NCBI RefSeq assembly: GCF_002014825.1
Contig: NZ_MUYU01000012.1
Location: 6,149 to 70,148, forward strand
DNA length: 64,000 nt
Source of the DNA: Moraxella pluranimalium
GTDB taxonomy: Bacteria; Pseudomonadota; Gammaproteobacteria; Pseudomonadales; Moraxellaceae
Direction: 5' to 3'
Made by a program: the position numbers and the translations under genes. Positions 37,819 through 46,499 of this stretch are shown one piece after another (position 1 is the first letter of the stretch; each line of letters begins with the position of its first letter). The notes beneath the pieces are model-generated. The model had not been told where the DNA came from. It saw only the letters and a list, made by a program, of their open reading frames with translations, and did not search any database.

Positions 37819-38556
37819 ATGACAATCAGCACAAACACCTTGACCGCCACCGCACCAGATGGCACGCCACTACACAGCTATGTCGCCATGCCGACAGACA
37901 CACCGACTGATGGCACATCCCCTGCCGTGCTTGTCGCCCCTGAATGGTGGGGTGTGGTCGAGCATCCAAAGACCGTCGCCGAACGCTTGGCAAAAGCAGG
38001 CTTTGTGGCGGTAGCGATGGACATCTATGGCGATGGCAAAATGACCACCGATGCACACCAAGCCAACGCATGGATGACGCAGATGCTTGAAAACTCGGAT
38101 GAGCTGATGAACCGCTGTCGGGTGATTTTTGATGCGGTGGCGGCATTGCCACAGGTAGATGGCGCACGCATTGGCATTGCAGGGTTTTGTTTTGGTGGTA
38201 AAATCGCACTGGACATGGCACGACTAGGCACACCACTCAAAGCCGTCGCCACTTTCCACGGCAATCCTACGCCCATCACGCCTGCCGTCGAAGGCAAATT
38301 CACCGCCAAAGTACTCGTCGCCCACGGCGCTGCCGACAGCATGGTATCGATGGCCGCCATCGATGGACTGCGTGATGAGCTGACCGCCGCCAAAGTCAGC
38401 CACGAGATTGATGTCTATGAAGGTGCTAAGCACGGCTTTAGCAATCCGCACGCCGATGACCGCGCTCGTGAGAACGGCGTAGATTTGGGCTATCATGCCG
38501 ACGCTGCCCAAGCAAGCTGGGATAAGATGGTGCAGTTTATGAAGGATAATTTGTAA
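37819..38556 (+). CDS. Dienelactone hydrolase family protein
   Basis: An alpha/beta-hydrolase of the dienelactone hydrolase family, 245 residues from ATG 37819 (AAGGA upstream; the frame is open 42 codons further but lacks a ribosome site). The catalytic residues line up as C124 in GFCFGG, D173 in HGAADSM, H205 in KHGFSNP, and E42 in APEWWG, which activates the Cys. The classical reaction opens dienelactone rings in chloroaromatic breakdown, but no such pathway genes are present here, so it is probably a general esterase/hydrolase. It is followed by a terminator containing a Neisseria-type uptake word. Confidence 0.88.
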   Translation: MTISTNTLTATAPDGTPLHSYVAMPTDTPTDGTSPAVLVAPEWWGVVEHPKTVAERLAKAGFVAVAMDIYGDGKMTTDAHQANAWMTQMLENSDELMNRCRVIFDAVAALPQVDGARIGIAGFCFGGKIALDMARLGTPLKAVATFHGNPTPITPAVEGKFTAKVLVAHGAADSMVSMAAIDGLRDELTAAKVSHEIDVYEGAKHGFSNPHADDRARENGVDLGYHADAAQASWDKMVQFMKDNL

Positions 38557-38577
38557 TCCCATCTTATCAAGCACCGC

Positions 38578-38609
38578 AAGCCGTTTGGATAATTTCAGAC
38601 GGCTTTTTT
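38578..38609 (+). terminator. Terminator of the dienelactone hydrolase gene, containing a DUS-like word
   Basis: AAGCCGT (38578-38584) pairs with ACGGCTT (38599-38605), followed by a T run. The right side contains TTCAGACGGC (38594-38603), the exact reverse complement of the Neisseria uptake core GCCGTCTGAA; the left side GCCGTTTGGA (38580-38589) matches the forward core at 8 of 10 bases. Confidence 0.8.
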
Positions 38610-38621
38610 ACACCTAAGACA

Positions 38622-38650
38622 AACCGCCCAAATCGGCAATTTGAGCGGTT
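38622..38650 (-). terminator. Terminator hairpin after pepD
   Basis: Two 12-base arms (38622-38633 and 38639-38650) pair fully on the minus strand with one G-U pair. The minus-strand T run is poor, while on the plus strand the stem has one mismatch but is followed by TTTTTATG, so it may back up the preceding terminator. Confidence 0.6.
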
Positions 38651-38676
38651 TTTATGTTTATTTGAGATATTTAACA

Positions 38677-40179
38677 TCATGCCTTTGGCACATTCGCCAA
38701 AATCTGTGTCAAGAGTTGCCAATAGGTCGCCACCGACGGGATATGCACCATTTCATCAGGTGAATGGGCATTTTTGATGGTTGGGCCGATAGAGACGATG
38801 TCAAGCGCAGGATGGCTGGTCTTAATCAGTCCGCACTCAAGCCCTGCATGGATGACCTTAATCTCTGGCACACGCCCCAAAATCTCGGTATATAGTCGCA
38901 TGGTGGTCGCTGTGATGGCAGACTCGGTATCTGGTGTCCAGCCGACATAATCACCGTCGAACTTCACATCAGCACCGGCAAGCGTAGCGATACTTGAGAG
39001 CGTCTGACACACCGCCGCCTTGCCCGACTCAATCAATGAGCGAATCAGTAGCGTGCAGTCAAGCATATCAGTCGTCAGCACCACCTTGCCAAATGACAAT
39101 GAAGTCTCAACCGTATCAGTCACGACATCGCTATATCGCACCACGCCACTTGGCAGGGTATTCATCAGATGAATCACTTTGGCAGTGCTTGGTGTATCGA
39201 GCACTTGGCTTGGGGCGTTGCTCTCGCCGATGATAGCGGTGAATTTGGGTTCGACTTGGCGAATCTCATGAGTGATGGTATCGATGCTTTGGCGGATGAT
39301 GGTCAAGATGCTATCTTTATCAGCAGTGTGGCAGGCGATACTCACTGATGCTTCACGGGGAATGGCGTTTCTGAGCGTACCACCTGTGATGGCACTGATG
39401 GCAAAGCTATCGGCAAAGCGTGCCTGCACATCCGCCAAAATGCGTGCCATAATTTTGATGGCATTGCCACGATTTTTATGAATATCAATCCCCGAATGCC
39501 CACCACGCAAGCCCTTGATGGTCAAATCAAACGCCGTATCAAACTGTGACGCCTGCCAATCCACCGGTAGGCTCATATCCGCATCGATACCGCCAGCGCA
39601 GCCGATATACACTTCGCCAATCTCTTCGGTATCGGTATTAATCATCATCTTGGCGGACAAAGTCTGTGGCTGTAGCCCAAACACGCCCACCATGCCCGTC
39701 TCTTCGGTCATGGTCAATAGCACTTCAAGCGGTGGATGGGCAATGTCATCACTGTCTAATACCGCAAGACAGCTTGCCATGCCGATACCATTATCCGCAC
39801 CAAGCGTCGTGCCTGTCGCCATCAGCCACTCGCCATCATCAGGATGGATACGCAGAGCGATTGGGTCGGTGGCAAAGTCATGCACCGTATCAGCATTGGC
39901 TTGGGGCACCATATCTAGGTGTGCTTGCAGGGCGACGACAGGATAATCTTCCATGCCATCACTGGCGCTTTTTTTGATAATCACATTACCCACGCCATCA
40001 CGATAGGCTGTCATGCCACGAGATGTCGCCCATGCCACGATGTCATTGGCAAGCGCTTCTTCGTGGTAGCTTGGGTGCGGTGTGGCGCAGATGCGGGCGA
40101 ACCATTGCCATAGGCTTTGGGGCGCAAAGTCTTTGATGACTGCTAGATTTTGCTCATAAGCAGCTTGATTTAGGCTCAT
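38677..40179 (-). CDS. pepD: Cytosol non-specific dipeptidase / aminoacyl-histidine dipeptidase (M20)
   Basis: Zn-dependent dipeptidase that splits Xaa-His and other dipeptides. The 500 residues (E. coli 485) carry the M20C motifs: H87-x-D89 in ALQAHLDMVPQ, the bridging Asp in GTTLGADNGIGMA, catalytic Glu in LTMTEETGMVG, GLRGGHSGIDIHKNRGNA, and the C-terminal metal His in HAGLECGLI. No signal peptide. It is transcribed convergently to the dienelactone hydrolase gene. Confidence 0.92.
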   Translation of the reverse strand: MSLNQAAYEQNLAVIKDFAPQSLWQWFARICATPHPSYHEEALANDIVAWATSRGMTAYRDGVGNVIIKKSASDGMEDYPVVALQAHLDMVPQANADTVHDFATDPIALRIHPDDGEWLMATGTTLGADNGIGMASCLAVLDSDDIAHPPLEVLLTMTEETGMVGVFGLQPQTLSAKMMINTDTEEIGEVYIGCAGGIDADMSLPVDWQASQFDTAFDLTIKGLRGGHSGIDIHKNRGNAIKIMARILADVQARFADSFAISAITGGTLRNAIPREASVSIACHTADKDSILTIIRQSIDTITHEIRQVEPKFTAIIGESNAPSQVLDTPSTAKVIHLMNTLPSGVVRYSDVVTDTVETSLSFGKVVLTTDMLDCTLLIRSLIESGKAAVCQTLSSIATLAGADVKFDGDYVGWTPDTESAITATTMRLYTEILGRVPEIKVIHAGLECGLIKTSHPALDIVSIGPTIKNAHSPDEMVHIPSVATYWQLLTQILANVPKA

Positions 40180-40201
40180 TTTTTATCCTTAAAAAAAACA
40201 C

Positions 40202-40235
40202 AAAAAAAACAGGCTAAGCATACACCTAGCCTGTT
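40202..40235 (-). terminator. Intrinsic terminator of the yegP-like gene
   Basis: AACAGGCTA and TAGCCTGTT (40227-40235 with 40208-40216) form a perfect 9-bp stem with a 10-base loop, read on the minus strand into eight T residues. Confidence 0.9.
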
Positions 40236-40278
40236 GATTTTTCAAGGCAAACTTGCCATTTTGTGGCGATTTGCCCAA

Positions 40279-40617
40279 TTATGCTTCGCTTGTGATTTCA
40301 CGAGTCTCGGCTGCGCCTGCGGTTTGCTTGACAAGCTCAATCGCCGCTTCTGATGCAGTAGTATCAGCGAACATTGGGCTTGTACCGATGACTTGACCGT
40401 TTGATGCTTTTAGGTTGAACATCGGTTTGCCGTTTTTGGCTTCTTTGCGTTCATAGCGACCATCTTCGGTTGAGTTTTTCTTGACTGACTCGATACCGTT
40501 TAGCGCCGATGCTTTGGCAGCGTAGGCTTCACTTTTTAGCAAAGTGCCTGTGTCTGATTTTAGTGAAAAATGAAATTGTCCGTCTGAGCTTTTGCTCAAT
40601 TCAAACCAAGTTGTCAT
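40279..40617 (-). CDS. yegP: YegP family protein (tandem DUF1508)
   Basis: A 112-residue cytosolic protein built from two DUF1508 repeats: residues 3-55 (FELSKSSDGQFHFSLKSDTG, then SEAYAAKASALNGIESVKKN) and 56-105 (YERKEAKNGKPMFNLKASNGQVIG, then SPMFADTTASEAAIEL). The fold is a swapped beta-sandwich of unknown function, common in Proteobacteria. AAGGAATACGCC precedes the ATG. Transcribed alone. Confidence 0.9.
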   Translation of the reverse strand: MTTWFELSKSSDGQFHFSLKSDTGTLLKSEAYAAKASALNGIESVKKNSTEDGRYERKEAKNGKPMFNLKASNGQVIGTSPMFADTTASEAAIELVKQTAGAAETREITSEA

Positions 40618-40798
40618 GGCGTATTCCTTAAAAAGACGATTAAAAATCGCATGAACTCATGCTTAGCATCATTATACGCCATCGCTTGGCATTTACAATC
40701 GATTTAATTATCCATTTACAATATTTAACAAGCGGTTACGCATGGATGTAATTTTTTTGTCAAATACAAACAACTGCCCTGTGCTCAATTCACACAGC

Positions 40799-40828
40799 AA
40801 AAAAAGGACAGCCATCGCCGTCCTTTTT
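40799..40828 (-). terminator. Intrinsic terminator of the class V aminotransferase gene
   Basis: AAAAAGGAC and GTCCTTTTT (40801-40809 and 40820-40828) form a 9-bp stem, loop 10 bases, with a T run on the minus strand. Confidence 0.88.
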
Positions 40829-40847
40829 ATCATCGCTCACATCATTA

Positions 40848-41978
40848 TCAGCCAAACACTTGTTCGGCAGCACGGGCAAATCGCTCGGTCGTGCCATCGA
40901 CATCGATGAGCTTATCAAGCCCAAACAGCCCAATGCGAAATGACTTATAATCACTCGGCTCATCGACTTGTAGCGGTGTGCCGGCGGCGATTTGTACGCC
41001 CACTTCGGCAAAGGCTGCGCCCTTATGCACCGCATCGCTTGGCGCATGGCAGACGACGACGCCATAGGCTTGGGCAGATGGTGCGGCGACGCTTTGGATG
41101 CCTTTGGCGTTTAGCACGGCTAGGATTTGTGTGCCAAGCTTGATTTGGGCGGCTTTTAGGGTGTCATAGCCGATGTCACGAGCTTCCAAGAGTGCATCAC
41201 GCAGCTGCTTGAGTCCATCGGTTGGCATGGTCGCATGATAGGCATGACCGCCGTTTTCATAAGCTAGCATGATGTTTAGCCATGCCTTTAAATCCAGTGC
41301 AAAGCTTGATGGCGTACTGGCAAGCACGGCTTCTTTGGCAGTGTCTGAGAGCATGACAAGTCCTGCGCATGGGGTGCTTGACAGACCTTTTTGGGGTGCA
41401 GACAATAGCGCATCGATACCAAGTGCCTGCATATCAAGCCAAATACAGCCCGATGCGATACAGTCAATGGCAAGCAGACCGCCGACTTCATGCACCGCAT
41501 CAGCCAGCGCACGGATATAGTCATCAGACAGCATCATGCCAGATGCGGTCTCGACATGGGGCGCAAAGACCATCTGCGGGCGATGCTCGCGGATATATGC
41601 CGTCACCGTCTCAATGTTGGCAGGGGCGAACTGCACCACGCCGTCATTATCCGACTGACTCGCCTTGAATACTTCGACGGATTTGGCGACCTTTGTGGCA
41701 TCCAAAATCTGTGTCCAGCGATAGCTAAACCACCCATTACGCACCACCACGCAGTCCTTGTCCGCTGCCAAGGCACGCACGACCGCTTCCATGCCCGATG
41801 TGCCAGAGCCCGGTACGATGGCGACGGCATCGGCATGATACAGCGCCTTTAGCTCACTGGATAAATCAGTCATCACTGCTCGAAACTGTGCTGACATATG
41901 ATTGAGCGCACGGTCAGTATAGACCACCGAATATTCCAAAAGTCCATCAGGGTCGATGTCGTGTCGTAATGCAGGCAT
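40848..41978 (-). CDS. PLP-dependent class V aminotransferase (alanine-glyoxylate / serine-pyruvate type)
   Basis: The 376 residues show fold type I PLP features: PGSGTSGMEAVVRAL (PLP phosphate loop, 56-70), D172 in LLAIDCIAS (pyridine N contact), and K197 in SAPQKGLSSTP as the Schiff-base lysine. These fit the alanine-glyoxylate / serine-pyruvate aminotransferase subgroup rather than cysteine desulfurase or SerC. The substrate is not settled by sequence. AAGGAG lies six bases before the ATG. No operon partners. Confidence 0.85.
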   Translation of the reverse strand: MPALRHDIDPDGLLEYSVVYTDRALNHMSAQFRAVMTDLSSELKALYHADAVAIVPGSGTSGMEAVVRALAADKDCVVVRNGWFSYRWTQILDATKVAKSVEVFKASQSDNDGVVQFAPANIETVTAYIREHRPQMVFAPHVETASGMMLSDDYIRALADAVHEVGGLLAIDCIASGCIWLDMQALGIDALLSAPQKGLSSTPCAGLVMLSDTAKEAVLASTPSSFALDLKAWLNIMLAYENGGHAYHATMPTDGLKQLRDALLEARDIGYDTLKAAQIKLGTQILAVLNAKGIQSVAAPSAQAYGVVVCHAPSDAVHKGAAFAEVGVQIAAGTPLQVDEPSDYKSFRIGLFGLDKLIDVDGTTERFARAAEQVFG

Positions 41979-42140
41979 GGTGTACTCCTTGTCTTGTTAA
42001 ATTGGACTACCACCGCCATTCATCATCGGCAGTGTCAATCCTTATCAAAATCCGATACCCACACTGTACCAAGCACACGCCAAAAAATCAAGCGACCGAC
42101 AAGTCAAATACTGGTTATTTAGTTGAGAAATGATAAGCAA

Positions 42141-42166
42141 CAAAAAAGCAGGTATTATACCTGCTT
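42141..42166 (-). terminator. Terminator of hemA with the stop codon as its loop
   Basis: On the minus strand AAGCAGGTA (the last codons of hemA) pairs perfectly with TACCTGCTT across a 3-base loop that is the TAA stop codon, followed by TTTTG. Confidence 0.85.
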
Positions 42167-43498
42167 ATCTCGATAGCTATGAATCAGTGCATCCGACACC
42201 ATCTCAAGCGTCTGCGCATCGGCAGTCTTGGCGACATGACGCATCAGCCGTGATGGACTGTGCGTCAGCGTCTGACTTAGCTCATGGGCAAAGGCAGTCA
42301 GCACCGCTTTGGCATCTTCGCCATCATCGATACGAGCCATCGCCTTAGCCAGTAGGCGCTGTTTGTGCGTATCTGCCATTTGTCTGTAGTCTTTGATACG
42401 CCCACGAGCGATTTGCACCTGCATCTGCGACTCGATATCGGCGACCAGCTGTCCGACGAGCAGTTCGGCTTCGACGGCGGCTTGTTTGCGTTCGGCAAGA
42501 TTGCCTGCGATGACGTGCTGTAAGTCATCGACCGAATACAGATAGATGTCGTCAAGCTGACCTACCGCAGGCTCAATATCTCGGGGCACTGCCAAATCCA
42601 CCAATAGCATCGGCTGATGGCGACGCTGTTTGAGTGCGGATTTGACCATCGCCACATCGATGAGTGCCTGCATACTACCGCTACAGCTACTGACGATGTC
42701 CGCCTGCGACAGCACTTCGCCCAATCTATCGAGCCCCACCATCTCAATCTGCGTCGCGCGACCGCTATCACGCATCATCTGTGTCAGCTCATCAGCTAGG
42801 TTCTGCGCTCGCTCGGCACTGCGATTGGCGATGATGATTTTGTGCAAGCCAAGCGCCGCAACATTGTGCGCAACCAAGCGATTCATCTCGCCTGCTGCCA
42901 CCACCAACAAGGTCAGCTTACTCGGGTCATCAAAAATCTGCGTCGCAAGCTTGGCTGTGGCAAAGCCCAAAGTCACCGCCTGCGCACCAACTTTGGTATC
43001 ACGACGCACCGTACGCGCCGCAGCAAACACCTGCTGAGTCAGCCAACCAAACTCACTATCCACCCCGCCATGCTCACGAGAAATCGCCACCGCTTGGCGA
43101 ATCTGCCCAAGAATCTGTGGCTCGCCCAAAATCATCGAGTCAAGCCCAGCTGCGACACGCAGCCAATGGTTCAACGCTCGAGAATTTTCGTAAGTATATA
43201 AATAAGGGGCAATCTCGTCGTATGAGATATTTTTGAACTTGGCAAGCCACTGACTGACCGCCTGCATCCCTGCTGACAACGGCACATCTTCGCCATCAGC
43301 CACATCAGCGGTAGTATCGGCATCTTCTTCGATACCAAAATACAGCTCACTGCGGTTGCAAGTAGAAACGATGGTACAACCCTTGACCAACTGCGACAAC
43401 TCACCAATCGCCTGCCCCATGTCTGAGCCAAACGACAGCTTTTCCCGTAGCGAAACAGGTGCGGTCTTGTGATTGACGCCAATGACGGCAAGTTTCAT
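42155..43498 (-). CDS. hemA: Glutamyl-tRNA reductase
   Basis: First committed enzyme of C5 tetrapyrrole synthesis: reduces glutamyl-tRNA to glutamate-1-semialdehyde with NADPH. The 447 residues from ATG 43498 start MKLAVIGVNHKTAPVSLREK, with the catalytic Cys C47 in STCNRSELY (C50 in E. coli) and the GEPQILGQIRQA and NADPH-binding blocks. The frame opens two codons earlier at a TTG, which is not used by the family. Divergent from the TPR gene; this arrangement next to lolB-ispE is shared with Pseudomonas and Acinetobacter. Confidence 0.95.
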   Translation of the reverse strand: MKLAVIGVNHKTAPVSLREKLSFGSDMGQAIGELSQLVKGCTIVSTCNRSELYFGIEEDADTTADVADGEDVPLSAGMQAVSQWLAKFKNISYDEIAPYLYTYENSRALNHWLRVAAGLDSMILGEPQILGQIRQAVAISREHGGVDSEFGWLTQQVFAAARTVRRDTKVGAQAVTLGFATAKLATQIFDDPSKLTLLVVAAGEMNRLVAHNVAALGLHKIIIANRSAERAQNLADELTQMMRDSGRATQIEMVGLDRLGEVLSQADIVSSCSGSMQALIDVAMVKSALKQRRHQPMLLVDLAVPRDIEPAVGQLDDIYLYSVDDLQHVIAGNLAERKQAAVEAELLVGQLVADIESQMQVQIARGRIKDYRQMADTHKQRLLAKAMARIDDGEDAKAVLTAFAHELSQTLTHSPSRLMRHVAKTADAQTLEMVSDALIHSYRDKQV

Positions 43499-43546
43499 AG
43501 GCAACCCATGCGGATGAAAATCAGTGGTTAAGAAAATAAACGATGT

Positions 43547-43576
43547 ATTATATCAGTTTTATTGCTATCTGCCTAA
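43547..43576 (-). promoter_or_regulatory. Candidate hemA promoter
   Basis: On the minus strand TTAGGC (43571-43576) and a perfect TATAAT (43547-43552) are 18 bases apart, about 45 bases before hemA. The -35 is weak. Confidence 0.5.
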
Positions 43577-43677
43577 CAAATTACAAGTTTTACTGATGGA
43601 TTTTGGTCAATTCTTACACAGGTTTCGCCCAAGCGTGCGATTTTTGTGCATTTGGGTGCAGATTTTGACAGTTTTAT

Positions 43678-43705
43678 TTGCACTTATCCAAAATCCTTTT
43701 ATAAT
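43678..43705 (+). promoter_or_regulatory. Promoter for the TPR-lolB-ispE operon
   Basis: TTGCAC (43678-43683) and a perfect TATAAT (43700-43705) are 16 bases apart, ending 27 bases before the TPR gene start. Confidence 0.7.
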
Positions 43706-43732
43706 AAGCTGATTGATTTTGATAATTGAGCG

Positions 43733-45853
43733 ATGATGAAAAAATTTTGGCACACACGCTTATTTGCTCGCCATCATGCCACAAGCCGTGCGCATGAGCA
43801 GACATCATCACCAAAAATTCTGCACACAAGCTCGTCCAAGTCATTCATCAAGCGACCTTTGACCATCGCCATCACAACCATCGGCATTGGCGCACTTATT
43901 GTCAGCCCTGTTGCCAGCGCTAATGTGTTTGACCCTTTATTAAAAATCTTATTACCTTTTTATAAATCTGCCCAAAGCACCGACAGCGATACACCCACCC
44001 AAACTGCCACAGAGACAAAGAGTCCTACGGATGGTAATGGTGATGGCAATAGCGATGTCAATCACAGCCATGCAGATACACTAATAGATACGCCAACAGA
44101 TACACTAAATAGTATCGATGTCAGTTCAGATATCAGTGACAATGCCGATACCACAACCGATGGCACTGCCAATAGTGATACCCTACAGGGTAATATCCAA
44201 GATGATGCGCTTGATTTGCCTGCGGTACTGCTCGATGATACCTTGATTGCAGGGGATATTGAGCCGATGCTTGAGACGCCTGATTTATATGCCCTGCTCG
44301 ATGCAGAATTTGCCGCCGATCGGGGTGAGATTGGCAAAGCACTGACCATTTATAAGGCAGAATCCTTCAAAGATAACGCCACAAGCGTCTTTGAGCGTGC
44401 GCTGAGCTTATCAATTGAGTTTGAGTCGCCCGCTGAGTCGCTTGCTTTTGCCACCGCTTGGCAGGATAAGAACCCTGAGCATATTCCTGCGTGGTTTTAT
44501 GTGACGCATTTGGCGCTCAAAGCAGGCGAATACAGCCAAGCTGCTAGCATGATTTCGACCATCTTGCACTATGATCCCCGCTCGGATCTTGGGCAGATTT
44601 TGACCGGCGTCATTCCCACCAATCCCGATGACAAGCGTGCGCTGTTGTACGCACTACAAAATCTTGGCGAAAATAACGCATCCATCTCGGTGCTACGAGC
44701 AGGTATCTTGATGGGACTTGGTGAGCTTGATGCAGCTCGACTTCATGTCAATCAAGCGCTCAAGCTTGAGCCGAATAATTTGGCATTCATCACCCTAAAG
44801 CTAGATATCTTGCGTGCAGCCAATCGCATGGATGAGCTGTGGACTTATCTACATCAAGTCCGCAAAAAACTACCCAAAGAAAAAGATTTATACCTATACG
44901 AAATCCGCTATCTCATCGAAAAAGGCGAATTAACCAGCGCATGGAATTTATTGACCCTTGCCACCAAGCAGACTAATGACCCTGATGTCACACTTCTAGC
45001 GGGTCTGGTTGGTCTTGATAGCGGGCGTAATGCCGATGCCATCGCCGTGTTACAGACACTACTTAATAACCCAAATTTGGCAAGTCAAGCCCACTACTAC
45101 ATGGGTATCGGCTATGAGCGGCTCGGTGACATCGCCCACGCACGACAGCATTATGAAAAGGTCAATCACTACGAGCATATACTCGACGCTCGCACCAAAG
45201 TCGTCGGCTATTATCTGATGGAAAACAACACCGATGCCGCCATCAGTACACTGACTCGCCTGCGTGATGATTTTGAAAGCTATGCCACCGACAGCTATAT
45301 CCTACAAGCCGAGATTTATCTGCGTCAAGGCGACAAAGCACACGCCAAAGACCTATTGACCCTTGCCAATCGTGAATATCCCGATGATGACAGACTACTG
45401 TACGCAAGCTACAAACTACTTGAAGATGAGCTTGAACCCGAAGACAAACGCCAAGCGATTGACAAACTGCTTGAGATTGATGATTTTAATCCAGAATATC
45501 AGCTTGCTGACGCCAAATTCCGCCTAAGCCAAAACCCTGATGACAGCGAAGCACTTAACATCGCCCGCCAAATCAGCAACATCAGCTTTGATGACCCAGC
45601 TTATGACAGTCAGCTACAGCTTGATGCCCTGCTTGTGCTTGGCAATCACGCCTTGACAAAAGGCGATTATCAAGCGGTCATCGACTATCTACAAGCCCCT
45701 TATGATGTCTCGCCAACGCTCAATGTCGGCATCACCTTATTGCGCGCTTATCAAGGGCTAGGCGATATGGCATCGGTCAATGCCCTGCTTGCTGATATGC
45801 AAACTCGTTTTGGCGTGGGTCAAAACAGCACCGCTGATAGCCAAATCTATTAA
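43733..45853 (+). CDS. Tetratricopeptide-repeat protein upstream of lolB
   Basis: A 706-residue protein with an N-terminal cytoplasmic tail, a hydrophobic segment around residues 43-62 (TIAITTIGIGALIVSPVASA, probable signal or anchor), and a Thr/Asp/Ser-rich low-complexity linker (about 80-160). A long array of TPR-type helical repeats follows to the end (for example ALLYALQNLGENNASISVL, LYEIRYLIEKGELTSAWNLL, YYMGIGYERLGDIAHARQHY). It corresponds in position to the TPR protein found before lolB in Pseudomonas and Acinetobacter. Its function is not established; an envelope-facing protein-interaction role is likely. Two adjacent ATGs (43733, 43736) make the exact start uncertain. Confidence 0.82.
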   Translation: MMKKFWHTRLFARHHATSRAHEQTSSPKILHTSSSKSFIKRPLTIAITTIGIGALIVSPVASANVFDPLLKILLPFYKSAQSTDSDTPTQTATETKSPTDGNGDGNSDVNHSHADTLIDTPTDTLNSIDVSSDISDNADTTTDGTANSDTLQGNIQDDALDLPAVLLDDTLIAGDIEPMLETPDLYALLDAEFAADRGEIGKALTIYKAESFKDNATSVFERALSLSIEFESPAESLAFATAWQDKNPEHIPAWFYVTHLALKAGEYSQAASMISTILHYDPRSDLGQILTGVIPTNPDDKRALLYALQNLGENNASISVLRAGILMGLGELDAARLHVNQALKLEPNNLAFITLKLDILRAANRMDELWTYLHQVRKKLPKEKDLYLYEIRYLIEKGELTSAWNLLTLATKQTNDPDVTLLAGLVGLDSGRNADAIAVLQTLLNNPNLASQAHYYMGIGYERLGDIAHARQHYEKVNHYEHILDARTKVVGYYLMENNTDAAISTLTRLRDDFESYATDSYILQAEIYLRQGDKAHAKDLLTLANREYPDDDRLLYASYKLLEDELEPEDKRQAIDKLLEIDDFNPEYQLADAKFRLSQNPDDSEALNIARQISNISFDDPAYDSQLQLDALLVLGNHALTKGDYQAVIDYLQAPYDVSPTLNVGITLLRAYQGLGDMASVNALLADMQTRFGVGQNSTADSQIY

Positions 45854-45904
45854 GAATTTTTAAAAATTTCACGCATTTTATTGATAATATTCAAGGATTT
45901 TTTT

Positions 45905-46477
45905 ATGAAAAAAATCAGCCTAATTGCCATCTGTGCATCTGCGCTACTGCTCTCTGCTTGTGCTAGCACTCAGGCGGTCAAACCAGCAAACCCAAGCGCC
46001 CTGCCAACCGCTGATGCGCCTATCCGCTTTAGCACCACTGGCAAAATCGGCATCACCACACAGACAGACACAGGCGCACAAGGCGGTAGTGCCTTTTATG
46101 CTTGGGCGCAAGAAGATGACCGCTTTAGCATCGATTTGACCGGCGCACTCGGTATCGGCGCAACCGAAATCCGCTACGATGGACGCACCGCCACCCTAAA
46201 CAGCGAACGCACAGGGCTCATCAGCGCAGACAGCCCCGAAGAATTGCTACTGAGTGCAACCGGCTGGCAAGCGCCGATTTCACAGCTGCCTTATTGGATT
46301 GTCGGACGCAGTGCACCAAGCGACAGCACCCAGACTTATGACGCCCAAAACCGCCTAGCGACAGCGGTCAATGGCGCATGGACGGCCAATTTTGAATACA
46401 AAGGCACACAGCCAAATCGCCTACGCATCACCCACACGGACGGACATCGTGTGGTAATGACCATTACTCATCAATAA
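45905..46477 (+). CDS. lolB: Outer-membrane lipoprotein LolB
   Basis: Receives lipoproteins from LolA and inserts them into the outer membrane. From ATG 45905 (AAGGA eight bases upstream; the longer frame has no ribosome site) it has 190 residues, with a lipoprotein signal MKKISLIAICASALLLSAC and lipidated Cys 19. The mature part shows RFSTTGKIGITTQTD and GGSAFYAWAQEDDRFSIDLTGALG, the characteristic LolB beta-barrel start, and ends in RITHTDGHRVVMTITH. Identification rests on these blocks and on the position between the TPR gene and ispE. Confidence 0.88.
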   Translation: MKKISLIAICASALLLSACASTQAVKPANPSALPTADAPIRFSTTGKIGITTQTDTGAQGGSAFYAWAQEDDRFSIDLTGALGIGATEIRYDGRTATLNSERTGLISADSPEELLLSATGWQAPISQLPYWIVGRSAPSDSTQTYDAQNRLATAVNGAWTANFEYKGTQPNRLRITHTDGHRVVMTITHQ

Positions 46478-46499
46478 GCAGACTGACAGGTAAATTTGG

